From Pseudomonas ekonensis (lineage in GTDB: Bacteria; Pseudomonadota; Gammaproteobacteria; Pseudomonadales; Pseudomonadaceae), in assembly GCF_019145435.1 (NCBI RefSeq), contig NZ_JAHSTS010000001.1:2370001-2434000 (forward strand): a stretch of DNA of 64,000 bases, in the 5' to 3' direction. Below, piece after piece: positions 55,573 to 64,000 of the stretch. The position numbers and the translations under genes were made by a program. The number at the start of each line of letters is the position of its first letter. The stretch's first letter is position 1. The notes beneath the pieces are model-generated. The model was given only the letters and a program-made list of their open reading frames with translations, was not told the DNA's origin and ran no database searches.

Positions 55573-57975
55573 ATGCCACGGAAGCGAAAAGGAAGCGACG
55601 GAGGATCGATCGCCCTATTTGCCTTGATGTTCGTTGTTGCCCTTATGGCGCAGATCCCCAAATACGTGTGGATTACGCTCGGGATTATGCTTGCCATAGG
55701 CGTGTTGGCCTGGGTTGTCAGACGTTTGACGCGAAAAAAGCTATACATCCCTGAAGGAAATGACCTCCCCGCAAAGTTTGCTGGTGCCTCAAGGCGGCCA
55801 AGCTCACCGACGGTCACTGTTCAATTCAGCACAGGCCCCCAGGAGCGTGAGTTTCACAGAGCCCGCGTGGGAGCAGCAAGAGAGGGTCTGAATTTTACGA
55901 TCCCGAAATCAAATACCAAATCCACGGGCGTGCGTTGGCTTGCCGAGGGTGAAGCCGTCACTGTCGCCGATCTACAGATTCCTGGTGGATTTCTTTACCT
56001 CTGTGAACGAGCCACACAGTTTGGTAATGAGGAGCCATCACTGATTGATGCCACACTTCGTGTCGCGCGCTCATCCATGAGCTTGACTGATCGGCAGATG
56101 TCCTATTGGCCTAGCTACAACTCCATCACACCTGAGGCGCGGCGCGCGTACCTGCAGTGGTTGTCGGGAGGCCGCCGTCAGCCAGCGGATGCAGGTTATG
56201 TATTCTTGTTCTTCTACGGCCTTGAGCGTCGAGCCCTGATCGATGCGCCAGTTGATCCTCAGGCAAAGGCTGAGCTTCCTGCCATCAAAGCCGAAGTTCA
56301 CCGTCTTCTCGATCTTTACGGTGATAACTATTCTTTCCGCGGATACGCTACCCGCTTCCTTGCACATCTCGATGCGGGCACAGTCGAATCCCAGAGCTAT
56401 TTAACCGAGCCAGATATCACCGCCGTCGATGGCTACGAACTGCCCATGACGCTTCGTATCGCGTTAGGTCAAATGGCCGTGGACAAATATCCGCTCAACG
56501 CAAGCTGGGCTCTGACTTGGGCATTGACTGAGCCCAACATCTCCAGGCGCACCCCCGTTACCCGTTGCCCGGAGCAGTTCGCAACGCTTTTCAAAAACGA
56601 GTTCGCAAAACGCTTTCCCAACGGCATTCCCTTAACCCGGAACAAGACCAAGCTAAAAACGGCTTATCGGCCAGCATCCGCTGGTCTGAGCATTCCAGCA
56701 GTATCGGTAGGCGACTTGCCGGACGTCGCTGCGACCTCAGGAACGCGAAACAAGCTTCAGGTTATCGTAGAGGACTGCAGCGCCGTGCTCGATCCTTACA
56801 GCCGGTACTTGGGACGCAACCCAGACGCCGCCAACAGCCTGGAATCAATTCTGCAACTGCCCATAGAGCTGTGGCCTGATGAAGCCAAAGCGGAACTGGA
56901 GCAATTAGAACAACGTGTAGGTGGAGAGATCATCTGCATGAGTTTCGGCGAGCTGGCAGGTCGATTCAAATCCGCTGGTGCACTTTCTCGCGACAAAGTT
57001 CTCGCCCTCGCCCGCGCGCTGGAGAGCATGCGTATCGGTCTAGAGCCGGATGTTCTTTCTGGCAGCCGCACACCCAAAGCAGAAGACACCATTGCGTTGT
57101 TCGCCGCAGATTCGGATGAAGGCACGCTTCGTTCCAACGATGCATACGGCGCCGCAGCAGTAACGCTTGATCTGGCTAGTGCAGTAGCCGCTGCAGACGG
57201 CGACACCTCACTCGAAGAAGTGAAACTCCTGTTCAGTCACATCGACTCATGGGATCACCTCTGCGGAGCGCATCGTAAACGTTTGAAAGCACACCTGCAG
57301 ATTCAACTCAAGCAGCCCCCAACGCTGGCAAGTCTCAAGAAGAAGTTGGAGCCGCTCACCTCAGAAGCCAAACGAAAGATTGCCGGTTTCCTAGCCCATC
57401 TAGCTCAAGCAGATGGGGAGGTTACGCCGCAGGAAGTGAAACTTCTCGAGCGCGTCTATAAGTCCCTTTCCCTAGACCCTCAGCTTGTCTACAGCGATCT
57501 GCATAGCGCCGCAGTGCGCCCGCTCCAGACGGAGCCAGTAGCCTCGATGGACGCGGCACCGACGGTAGCAAGTGCCGAAGGGGGGGTCACTCTGGATATG
57601 GCTAAGATTGCCCGGTTGCAACAAGAGACCGCCGAAGTGTCTGCTCTTCTAGCTAATGTGTTCGGCGAGGAGTCAACGGCTGCCGACGTCCCCCAGATTG
57701 ACGTCATCGACCAGGGGGAGGATAGCTCTGTTGAGCAGTTCGCGACTGTCCATGGCTTAGATGTCGAACACTCCGCGTTCTTGCGTTTGCTGGTTTCGCG
57801 CACCGAATGGAGTCGGGCCGAACTGGAGGACGTTGCCAGCGATATGGAACTGATGCTGGACGGCAGCTTGGAGCGAATCAATGATATGGCCTTCGAATTG
57901 TTCGACATTCCCGTGACCGAAGGCGATGACCCCATCGAAATCAACCCCGATATTCTGGAAGAATTAGCCCTATGA
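55573..57975 (+). CDS. sngA: TerB-domain protein, SngA-like component of a Shango-type defence system
   Basis: The product is 800 residues. Two membrane helices lie at about 12-28 and 31-50, so it is anchored in the inner membrane with the rest in the cytoplasm. A TerB_N-type domain follows at about 115-330 (GGFLYLCERATQFGNEEPSL, then SYNSITPEARRAYLQWLSGG). TerB-like acidic helices SAVAAADGDTSLEEVKLLF and LAQADGEVTPQEVKLLERVY are at about 535-560 and 610-640, and a TerB_C-like end follows. It overlaps the ATPase gene by 4 bases. Gene content and order match Shango (TerB protein, BrxD-like ATPase, helicase). Base composition is more A+T-rich than in its neighbours. Confidence 0.85.
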   Translation: MPRKRKGSDGGSIALFALMFVVALMAQIPKYVWITLGIMLAIGVLAWVVRRLTRKKLYIPEGNDLPAKFAGASRRPSSPTVTVQFSTGPQEREFHRARVGAAREGLNFTIPKSNTKSTGVRWLAEGEAVTVADLQIPGGFLYLCERATQFGNEEPSLIDATLRVARSSMSLTDRQMSYWPSYNSITPEARRAYLQWLSGGRRQPADAGYVFLFFYGLERRALIDAPVDPQAKAELPAIKAEVHRLLDLYGDNYSFRGYATRFLAHLDAGTVESQSYLTEPDITAVDGYELPMTLRIALGQMAVDKYPLNASWALTWALTEPNISRRTPVTRCPEQFATLFKNEFAKRFPNGIPLTRNKTKLKTAYRPASAGLSIPAVSVGDLPDVAATSGTRNKLQVIVEDCSAVLDPYSRYLGRNPDAANSLESILQLPIELWPDEAKAELEQLEQRVGGEIICMSFGELAGRFKSAGALSRDKVLALARALESMRIGLEPDVLSGSRTPKAEDTIALFAADSDEGTLRSNDAYGAAAVTLDLASAVAAADGDTSLEEVKLLFSHIDSWDHLCGAHRKRLKAHLQIQLKQPPTLASLKKKLEPLTSEAKRKIAGFLAHLAQADGEVTPQEVKLLERVYKSLSLDPQLVYSDLHSAAVRPLQTEPVASMDAAPTVASAEGGVTLDMAKIARLQQETAEVSALLANVFGEESTAADVPQIDVIDQGEDSSVEQFATVHGLDVEHSAFLRLLVSRTEWSRAELEDVASDMELMLDGSLERINDMAFELFDIPVTEGDDPIEINPDILEELAL

Positions 57976-59267
57976 GTAAGATTCGAGCCAAGGATCGCGA
58001 TGCGGTCATCCAATCGCTACGCGCAGGTGTAGTGCCACGTGTAGGCCAACATCTGATTCAGGTGGGCCGAGCTGGTGAGCTCGATTCCCTGCTCAAGGAT
58101 GTGGATCGTCTGGCAGACGGCGGTTCAGCCTTCCGTGTTGTGGTTGGCGAATACGGTGCTGGTAAAACGTTCTTTCTCAATCTGGTGCGCGGTATCGCCA
58201 TGGAACGCAAGCTGGTGACCATGCATGCCGACTTGAATCCGGATCGGCGTTTACATGCGTCAGGTGGCCAAGCGCGCTCCCTCTATTCTGAACTTGCAAA
58301 GAACATGGCTACCCGCACCAAACCTGATGGAGGTGCACTCCAGGGAGTGGTGGAGAAATTCATCTCCCAAGCCAAAACTGAAGCCAAGACGAAAGGTGTG
58401 GAGAGCGAAGCGATCATTCGTGAGTACTTGGCGGAACTCACCGAAATGGTCAACGGTTATGACTTCGCAGATGTGATTGCCGCTTATTGCCGCGGTTTTG
58501 AGGACGGCAACGAGCAACTCAAGGCCGATGCGATCCGCTGGCTCCGTGGTGAGTTTTCCACCAAGACCGATGCGAGGGCCGCACTAGGCGTGCGTACAAT
58601 CGTTGACGATGCTTCTATATACGATCAGCTCAAATTGCTGTCGCGGTTTGTACGTTTAGCGGGTTTTGGTGGTTTGATGGTCTGCCTTGACGAGCTCGTA
58701 AACTTGTACAAGCTGGCGAATGCCCAAGCCCGGAACGCAAACTACGAACAGATTCTGCGCATCCTCAACGATTCCCTGCAGGGTTCAGCTGAGGGTCTGG
58801 GCTTTGTGCTAGGTGGAACGCCCGAGTTTTTGATGGACACTCGTCGCGGTCTCTATAGCTACCCTGCCCTGCAATCCCGACTCGCTGAAAACAGCTTTGC
58901 GAGATCCGGCTTAGTCGACTTATCAGGCCCTGTAATTCGCCTCAGCAGCCTGACACCCGAGGACTTCTATGTTCTATTGCAGAAGCTTCGAAATGTTTAT
59001 GCCTGCGGCGAGCCTGAGAAATTTTTGTTGCCCGACGAGGCCATTCCCGCTTTCATGGCGCACTGTAGTCAGCGTCTTGGCGAAGCTTACTTCCGCACGC
59101 CGCGAACGACCATCACCGCTTTCATCAATCTACTCGCCGTGATTGAGCAGAATCCGGAAGCGGATTGGCGTAGCCTGTTGGGCGCCATCGAACTGACCAA
59201 AGACGATGGTGGGCAGCAAGATCTTGAGGTCGAGACCGATGATGAACTTGCCACCTTCAAGCTCTGA
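57972..59267 (+). CDS. sngB: BrxD-like (DUF2791) P-loop ATPase, SngB-like component
   Basis: The product is 431 residues. The Walker A motif GEYGAGKT lies at 59-66 and Walker B LMVCLDEL at about 235-242. The N-terminal block AVIQSLRAGVVPRVGQHLIQ and VGRAGELDSLLKDVDRLADG is the family opening seen in BREX BrxD proteins. The C-terminal third (RTPRTTITAFINLLAVIEQN) is winged-helix-like. It would couple ATP use to recognition or loading on DNA together with the helicase. It overlaps the TerB gene by 4 bases and the helicase gene by 29. Confidence 0.87.
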   Translation: MSKIRAKDRDAVIQSLRAGVVPRVGQHLIQVGRAGELDSLLKDVDRLADGGSAFRVVVGEYGAGKTFFLNLVRGIAMERKLVTMHADLNPDRRLHASGGQARSLYSELAKNMATRTKPDGGALQGVVEKFISQAKTEAKTKGVESEAIIREYLAELTEMVNGYDFADVIAAYCRGFEDGNEQLKADAIRWLRGEFSTKTDARAALGVRTIVDDASIYDQLKLLSRFVRLAGFGGLMVCLDELVNLYKLANAQARNANYEQILRILNDSLQGSAEGLGFVLGGTPEFLMDTRRGLYSYPALQSRLAENSFARSGLVDLSGPVIRLSSLTPEDFYVLLQKLRNVYACGEPEKFLLPDEAIPAFMAHCSQRLGEAYFRTPRTTITAFINLLAVIEQNPEADWRSLLGAIELTKDDGGQQDLEVETDDELATFKL

Positions 59268-61497
59268 TTCTTCGTCTTTTGAACTTCTCCATCCCGAGAT
59301 TCAGCAGTGGATCTGGACGCAGGGATGGACGTCATTGCGCGATGCTCAGGAGTGGGCAGCTCCTGCCTTGGTGGATGCAGATCGCGATGTAATCATCGCA
59401 GCATCCACTGCGGCGGGTAAAACGGAGGCAGCGTTTCTGCCCATCCTGACAAACCTGCTGAACGACACAGACAGTGCTGGTGCTGTTCTTTACATCAGCC
59501 CACTCAAGGCATTGATCAATGATCAGTGGGACAGACTAAGCCGCCTGTGCGAACGGCTTGATGTGCCTGTGGTTGCTTGGCATGGCGATGTTTCATCGAG
59601 CAGAAAGCAACGATTTCTAAAGTCGCCAGAAGGTATTCTTCTGATAACTCCCGAATCACTCGAAGCTTTGTTCGTAAACCGCGGTTCTAGCCTTCCAGGG
59701 ATCTTTCAGAACCTGCGCTATATCGTGGTAGATGAATTACATGCATTTATTGGTAGCGAGCGCGGTAAGCAGTTGCAGTCTCTGATGCAGCGGGTAGAAC
59801 TCGTTGTTGCCCGTACGTTGCCTAGGGTTGGTCTTTCCGCCACGTTAGGTGAAATGTCCTTGGCGCGCATGTTCTTGAGGCCAGTTCACCCGGATGACAT
59901 AACAGTTATCGAATCCAAATCTACCGGCCAAGAACTTCAAGTCCAAGTACGCGGTTACATTGAACGCCCGATACAGGATGTGGTAACCGAGCATATCAGC
60001 CAATCAGGTGTGGTCGATGTACAAGCTTCATCTGAGGAGGCGCAAGCGCGAGGCAACATTTCAGGATCGAGGACGGCAATCGCAGGTCACCTCTACAAGG
60101 TACTCAGAGGTCACAACAATCTGATCTTCCCCAACAGGAGGCAGGAGGTCGAATGGTTTGCCGACCGCCTACGTTTGCTGTGCGAGCAAGACGGCCTGCC
60201 CAACGAGTTTTGGCCGCACCATGGCAGTTTGTCCAAGGATCTGCGACAGGACGCTGAGCAGGCGCTGAAGGCGGGATACCCTCCGGCCTCTGCCGTATGC
60301 ACGACCACCTTGGAGTTGGGTATCGATATTGGCAACATCAAGACAGTAGCTCAGATTGGCAGTCCACCATCAGTCGCTAGTCTGAGGCAGCGTCTCGGAC
60401 GCTCTGGCCGCCGACCGGGAGAACCCGCAACACTGAGAGCATATTGCCGCGAACGACCGTTAACCGATCAATCAGACCTTTCTGACCAACTTAGAGAAGG
60501 GCTTGTCCAGACCATTGCCATGATCCGCTTACTGATCGAGGGTTGGTTTGAACCACCCCGATCGCAAGGCATGCACGCTTCAACGCTTGTCCAGCAGTGC
60601 TTGTCTACGATTGCACAGCTAGGCGGGGCTTCAGCGACGCAACTATGGAGCATCCTTATCGCCAGTGGAGCTTTTGCGAGTGTATCCAAAGCTGACCTGA
60701 TAGCTTTGCTCAAATGCATGGGCGAGAAAGAACTCATTGTCCAAGACAGTTCTGGACTTCTGCTCCCGGGAGAGCTCGGTGAGCGGCTGGTTAACCATTA
60801 CGAATTCTATACGGCGTTCACGAGCGATGAGGAGTTTCGTTTACTCCGGGATGGCAAACAGCTCGGGTCATTACCGATCAGCAAGCCATTGACCAAGGGG
60901 CAACGCATCATTTTCGGAGGCCGTCGTTGGGAGGTTCAGGATGTCGACCTTGAGGCAAAAGTGATCGTAGTCACTGCGGCGCATGGTGGTGAACCTCCAC
61001 AATTCGAAGGGTTGAGTGCACAGGTACATGATCGCGTCCGACAAGAGATGCGAAGCGTACTGATGGAAACGATCCCCTGTCCTTTCCTGGACAATCAAGC
61101 TCAAAAACTGCTTGAGGAAGCACGAGCCAATTTCCATGCGATGGGCCTGTATGCCAAGTCCATCGTCGGTTCATCCAATGCTAGCCACCTGCTTACTTGG
61201 CGAGGGGACTACACGAATGATGCTTTGGCATTGCTGCTCAAGCATAAGGGCATTCAGTGTGAGAGTACTGGACTCAGTTTAGAGGTGGCGTTTGACGAAA
61301 ACGATACGCGGCGAGCATTGCGTGTTGTAGGCGAAATGGACATCTCAGATATAGAGCCCATTCTGGCTGACGTCGAAAATTTGATAAGGGAAAAATGGGA
61401 CTGGGCTTTGCCCCCTTCACTCCTCATGCGATCGTTTGCTTCAAGTCAACTTGATTTGCGTGGAGCCATCGAAACGGCTCGAATGCTCAGTGACTAA
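59239..61497 (+). CDS. sngC: Lhr/BrxHI-like DEAD/DEAH helicase, SngC-like component
   Basis: The product is 752 residues from the ATG at 59239, 29 bases inside the end of the ATPase gene; a GTG at 59206 is possible. Motif I STAAGKT is near 56-62, DELH at 165-168, SAT near 200-202 and motifs V-VI (TTLELGIDIGNIKTV, RQRLGRSGRRPGEPA) near 365-400, as in superfamily 2 helicases of the Lhr branch. A long C-terminal region of about 340 residues has winged-helix-like parts. It should unwind DNA or RNA during defence. A hairpin follows the stop. Confidence 0.87.
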   Translation: MMNLPPSSSDSSSFELLHPEIQQWIWTQGWTSLRDAQEWAAPALVDADRDVIIAASTAAGKTEAAFLPILTNLLNDTDSAGAVLYISPLKALINDQWDRLSRLCERLDVPVVAWHGDVSSSRKQRFLKSPEGILLITPESLEALFVNRGSSLPGIFQNLRYIVVDELHAFIGSERGKQLQSLMQRVELVVARTLPRVGLSATLGEMSLARMFLRPVHPDDITVIESKSTGQELQVQVRGYIERPIQDVVTEHISQSGVVDVQASSEEAQARGNISGSRTAIAGHLYKVLRGHNNLIFPNRRQEVEWFADRLRLLCEQDGLPNEFWPHHGSLSKDLRQDAEQALKAGYPPASAVCTTTLELGIDIGNIKTVAQIGSPPSVASLRQRLGRSGRRPGEPATLRAYCRERPLTDQSDLSDQLREGLVQTIAMIRLLIEGWFEPPRSQGMHASTLVQQCLSTIAQLGGASATQLWSILIASGAFASVSKADLIALLKCMGEKELIVQDSSGLLLPGELGERLVNHYEFYTAFTSDEEFRLLRDGKQLGSLPISKPLTKGQRIIFGGRRWEVQDVDLEAKVIVVTAAHGGEPPQFEGLSAQVHDRVRQEMRSVLMETIPCPFLDNQAQKLLEEARANFHAMGLYAKSIVGSSNASHLLTWRGDYTNDALALLLKHKGIQCESTGLSLEVAFDENDTRRALRVVGEMDISDIEPILADVENLIREKWDWALPPSLLMRSFASSQLDLRGAIETARMLSD

Positions 61498-61504
61498 TCT
61501 TGAC

Positions 61505-61530
61505 GGCTGTAACTTGACAGCCTCTTGTTC
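61505..61530 (+). terminator. Weak terminator after the defence cassette
   Basis: GGCTGT (61505-61510), loop AACTTG and ACAGCC (61517-61522), then TCTTGTT form a short hairpin with a T-rich tail 7 bases after the helicase stop. Confidence 0.5.
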
Positions 61531-61648
61531 AAAGGCGCTCGCGCCGATCGGGTCACAGCATTCAGCCAGCCGTGGCACATCGCGCATATTAATCTGCACC
61601 GGACAATGGGCGCAGTGACCCTAGTTGCAATCTAATCTAGTCCTTGTG

Positions 61649-63163
61649 TCATTCACTGGCATGCACCCGCGTGCGGTTGCGCCCTTCGTGCTTGGCCCGG
61701 TACAGGGCCTGGTCGGCCAGGCTGACCCAATGCTCCAGCGAAGCCTCGCCGTCGAGTTGCACCATGCCGATGCTGACGGTCGACGCCAGCTCGCCGCCGG
61801 GCACCGGCAACCGATGCTGGCTCCAGGTTTCGCGCAGGCGCTCCAGCAAGGCCAGGGCCTGTTCACGGTCGGTCTGCGGCAGCAGCAGCACGAATTCCTC
61901 GCCGCCATAGCGGGCAAACAGGTCCGTACGGCGGACATGGCTTTCGCACACGGCGCTGAAAGCCTTGAGCGCCTGGTCGCCCACCAGGTGGCCATGGGTG
62001 TCGTTGACGCGTTTGAAGTGGTCGATGTCGAACATCGCCAGGCACGCCGGACGGCCCTGCAGGCGGACTTGGGCCAGCTCAAGCTGAGCTTGCTCGATGA
62101 AGGCGCGGCGGTTGAGGACGCCGGTCAAGGCGTCCCGCGCGGCGGTCTGGCGCAGTTCCTGTTCCAGGGATTTGCGACCGCTGACGTCGCGGATCTCCGC
62201 CACCTGGGTGCCATCGTCGAGGGCCGCGAGCGTCAGCTCCGCAGCGAACCGGCTGCCGTCGCAGCGCACCGCCACCCGGTCCAGCGCCACACCGTCGCAG
62301 CGGCCCAGCTGTTTCTGCAAATCTTCGTCGGTTTCGAACAGGTCTTCCAGCGGACGCTCGTACAAAAATTCCCGCGGGCAGCCGAACAGGTGCTTGAGCA
62401 CCGGGTTGGCATCGACGATCCGGCCGTCGCGCACGATCACCACCGCGGCGCTGGTGATGTTCATCAGGCGTTCGAAGCGCGCCGCACTGCTCTGGGCCGC
62501 CAGCAGGAAGCGGCGCAGGCTGAGCAGGGTCAGGCCGAACAGGCACAGGATCCACAACGGATAACCGACGTTGTAGGCGAGCATTTCGGCGGCGGGCTCG
62601 ACGTCTTGCCGGCCCTGGCTCTGCGACAGGCCCTCGAACAGACCGAGAACCCCGCTGCCGGCGGCGCTCAAGGCCAGCAAGCCGAACATCAGCGCGGCGA
62701 AGAGCCGCGCGCTGTGCAACCGACGGTCGCCCGGCAGCCGCAGCAGCGCATGGCAGGCCATCCCACGGACAAAGGCGCTGAGGAACGCATACAAGGCCAC
62801 GACGTCACCGGCCTCCAGCGGCTGCACCAGCCAGTGCCACAGCCACCAGGGCGCTGCGGCCAGGAAGGTCACCGGTATCAGCCACCAGGGCGTGGGCCGG
62901 CCGAGGAAACGGAACACGCCGATGACCAGCACCGTTTCCCCCGCGGTCAGCAAGCTGTGGCAGAGCACGTTGTAGGGCAACGAGGCCGTATAGGCGGTGC
63001 CTTGCGCCAGGTACTGGCCCACCGTCACCAGCAGGACGCCGCATGTCCACAGGCCAGGCCCTGGATGGGGCCGCGAGTAGTACCACAGCGCCAGGCAAAT
63101 GATGGCGCTGGCGATCAGAATGTTGGTACCGATCAGGTGGGGTGACAGCAACAAGGCATTCAT
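61649..63163 (-). CDS. Membrane-bound PAS-GGDEF diguanylate cyclase
   Basis: The product is 504 residues from the ATG at 63163; a GTG 36 bases upstream is possible. Seven or so membrane helices cover about residues 1-220. A PAS domain follows (about 230-340) and a GGDEF domain (341-504) with the active site GGEEF at 420-424 and the inhibitory site RRTD at 411-414, five residues upstream, so both synthesis and product inhibition look intact. It makes cyclic di-GMP from GTP at the inner membrane in response to an unknown signal. The short stretch 61498-61648 separates it from the defence cassette. Confidence 0.93.
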   Translation of the reverse strand: MNALLLSPHLIGTNILIASAIICLALWYYSRPHPGPGLWTCGVLLVTVGQYLAQGTAYTASLPYNVLCHSLLTAGETVLVIGVFRFLGRPTPWWLIPVTFLAAAPWWLWHWLVQPLEAGDVVALYAFLSAFVRGMACHALLRLPGDRRLHSARLFAALMFGLLALSAAGSGVLGLFEGLSQSQGRQDVEPAAEMLAYNVGYPLWILCLFGLTLLSLRRFLLAAQSSAARFERLMNITSAAVVIVRDGRIVDANPVLKHLFGCPREFLYERPLEDLFETDEDLQKQLGRCDGVALDRVAVRCDGSRFAAELTLAALDDGTQVAEIRDVSGRKSLEQELRQTAARDALTGVLNRRAFIEQAQLELAQVRLQGRPACLAMFDIDHFKRVNDTHGHLVGDQALKAFSAVCESHVRRTDLFARYGGEEFVLLLPQTDREQALALLERLRETWSQHRLPVPGGELASTVSIGMVQLDGEASLEHWVSLADQALYRAKHEGRNRTRVHASE

Positions 63164-63322
63164 GGCGGCGGGAGTCTGCAAACCGAAGGGGTCGATCACC
63201 GTGACAGGAGCGCCCGGCGATGCCTACGAGTTTTCTGCCGGGCCCGTCCGAACTTTAGGCTTCCTGCGAAAAATCCGCCCGTCGGGCTACAGGGTTTGCC
63301 TGCCGCCGCCCAAAGAATGCGC

Positions 63323-63353
63323 TTGACCTTAAAGGCAGCTTTAATCTTAGGGT
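63323..63353 (+). promoter_or_regulatory. MerR-type promoter upstream of the epimerase-like gene
   Basis: TTGACC (63323-63328) is followed by a 19-base spacer with the dyad TTAAAG GCAG CTTTAA (63329-63344) and a weak -10-like TAGGGT (63348-63353). A long spacer holding a dyad is the hallmark of promoters controlled by MerR-family regulators. The gene starts 46 bases downstream. Confidence 0.55.
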
Positions 63354-63398
63354 GCACACCACCCCGACCCGGTACCCTCAATCTTCATAGGAAACACC

Positions 63399-64000
63399 AT
63401 GCAAACCGTCCTGGGAGCAACCGGCCAGATTGCCATGGAGCTGGCCCGCGAACTGCACCGAACCCATACGCAAGACATCCGGCTCGTCAGCCGCAAGCCC
63501 CTCAAGGTCAATGACTCCGACACCTTGGCGCCGGCCGACCTTCTGGATGCCGAACAAGCGGCCAAAGCGGTGAAGGGCAGCAGCATCGTCTACTTCACCG
63601 CCGGCCTGCCGCCGGACACGCAAGTGTGGGAAACACAGTTCCCCGTGATGCTGCAAAACGCACTCGACGCGACCCGTGCGGCCGGTGCGAAGTTCGTGTA
63701 CTTCGACAACACCTACATGTACCCGCAGGATGCGCGCGTGCTGACCGAAGACGCTCCGTTCGAGCCGTTCGGCCGCAAAGGCCGGGTGCGCGCGCAGATG
63801 GCGTCCATGGTCCTTCGGGAAATGCAGCGAGGCGACATCCCCGTCGTCATCGGCCGCGCCCCGGAGTTCTATGGGCCGGGCAAGACCCAGAGCTTCACCA
63901 ACGCCCTGATCCTCGACAACCTCAAGGCCGGCAAGACGCCCCGCGTGCCCGTGCGGGACGATACCCGGCGCACGCTGATCTGGACGCCGGACGCCAGCCG
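63399..64000 (+). CDS. NAD(P)-dependent epimerase/dehydratase-like protein (partial, runs off right edge)
   Basis: About 200 residues are visible from the ATG at 63399, preceded by AGGAAACACC. The N-terminus MQTVLGATGQIAMELARELH is a Rossmann G-x-x-G-x-x-A type motif, and SSIVYFTAGLPPD, FVYFDNTYMYP and GRAPEFYGPG are positions typical of the extended SDR/NmrA-like families. An ordinary SDR Tyr-x-x-x-Lys is not obvious: the equivalent segment reads FGRKGRVRAQM, so an atypical member is likely. It may be redox-sensing or stress-induced, given the MerR-type promoter. Confidence 0.85.
   Translation, partial: MQTVLGATGQIAMELARELHRTHTQDIRLVSRKPLKVNDSDTLAPADLLDAEQAAKAVKGSSIVYFTAGLPPDTQVWETQFPVMLQNALDATRAAGAKFVYFDNTYMYPQDARVLTEDAPFEPFGRKGRVRAQMASMVLREMQRGDIPVVIGRAPEFYGPGKTQSFTNALILDNLKAGKTPRVPVRDDTRRTLIWTPDAS

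Noticed and set aside
55573..61497. A BREX or DISARM system
   Set aside because: The BrxD-like and BrxHI-like proteins are present but no methyltransferase, PglZ phosphatase, BrxC or DISARM core gene is in the window; the TerB protein points to Shango.
61503..61616. Short minus-strand reading with a Cys-x-x-Cys motif (HCAHCPVQINMRDVPRLAEC) after the helicase gene
   Set aside because: It is closed by stops and has no start. It may be a gene trace at the right border of the cassette but is too short to call.

Overview
The window is about 64 kb of high-GC chromosome that reads as a fluorescens-group Pseudomonas. The reasons are a complete arnBCADTEF-ugd operon plus a second ArnT, REP/REPIN sequences of the GTGGGAGC...GCGAT type between genes, and a dense gene set typical of that group. 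No rRNA, tRNA, CRISPR array or insertion sequence was seen. The left and right edges cut an MmgE/PrpD gene and a nucleotide-sugar-epimerase-like gene.

Layout. (1) 1-8121: a LysR regulator diverges from a leftward catabolic operon (argininosuccinate-lyase-like enzyme, polar amino acid ABC transporter, two NodB-fold hydrolases, MmgE/PrpD protein). I read it as uptake and breakdown of an unusual amino-polycarboxylate or cyclic imide. (2) 8124-19110: the lipid A 4-amino-4-deoxyarabinose operon arnB-C-A-D-T-E-F-ugd, followed by an extra GT39 glycosyltransferase and a GNAT acetyltransferase. (3) 19490-24093: a solitary tyrosine recombinase, then a three-gene ferric-iron ABC importer. (4) 24303-30160: a second lipid A/LPS module (arnT2, another GT39, an Ais-like phosphatase) beside an orphan histidine kinase. 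(5) 30118-32338: pqiC and pqiB without pqiA. (6) 32443-37528: putrescine gamma-glutamylation genes (puuB-like, PotF-like, puuA-like) and an AraC regulator. (7) 37785-40054: a XaxAB/YaxAB-type binary pore-forming toxin. (8) 40109-43513: an AraC-controlled fatty acid hydroxylase/flavin reductase pair, a cupin and a small secreted protein. (9) 44096-46865: an OmpV/MipA outer-membrane protein with a two-component system. (10) 46981-54651: a YCF48/RND/DUF1302/DUF1329 envelope cluster with a divergent TetR regulator. (11) 54652-61497: a scar with two broken genes followed by a lower-GC three-gene cassette (TerB-domain protein, BrxD-like ATPase, Lhr/BrxHI-like helicase) that matches the Shango anti-phage system. 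(12) 61649-64000: a diguanylate cyclase and a divergent epimerase-like gene with a MerR-type promoter.

How they work together. Much of the window concerns the cell envelope: L-Ara4N addition to lipid A (two ArnT enzymes, a core phosphatase), Pqi lipid transport, the OmpV-type protein with its sensor kinase, and the RND/DUF1302/DUF1329 cluster. The clearest accessory modules are the XaxAB toxin and the Shango-like defence cassette. The defence cassette differs from its surroundings in base composition and sits at a recombination or deletion scar. Functions come from recognised motifs and remembered family knowledge; no database search was run.
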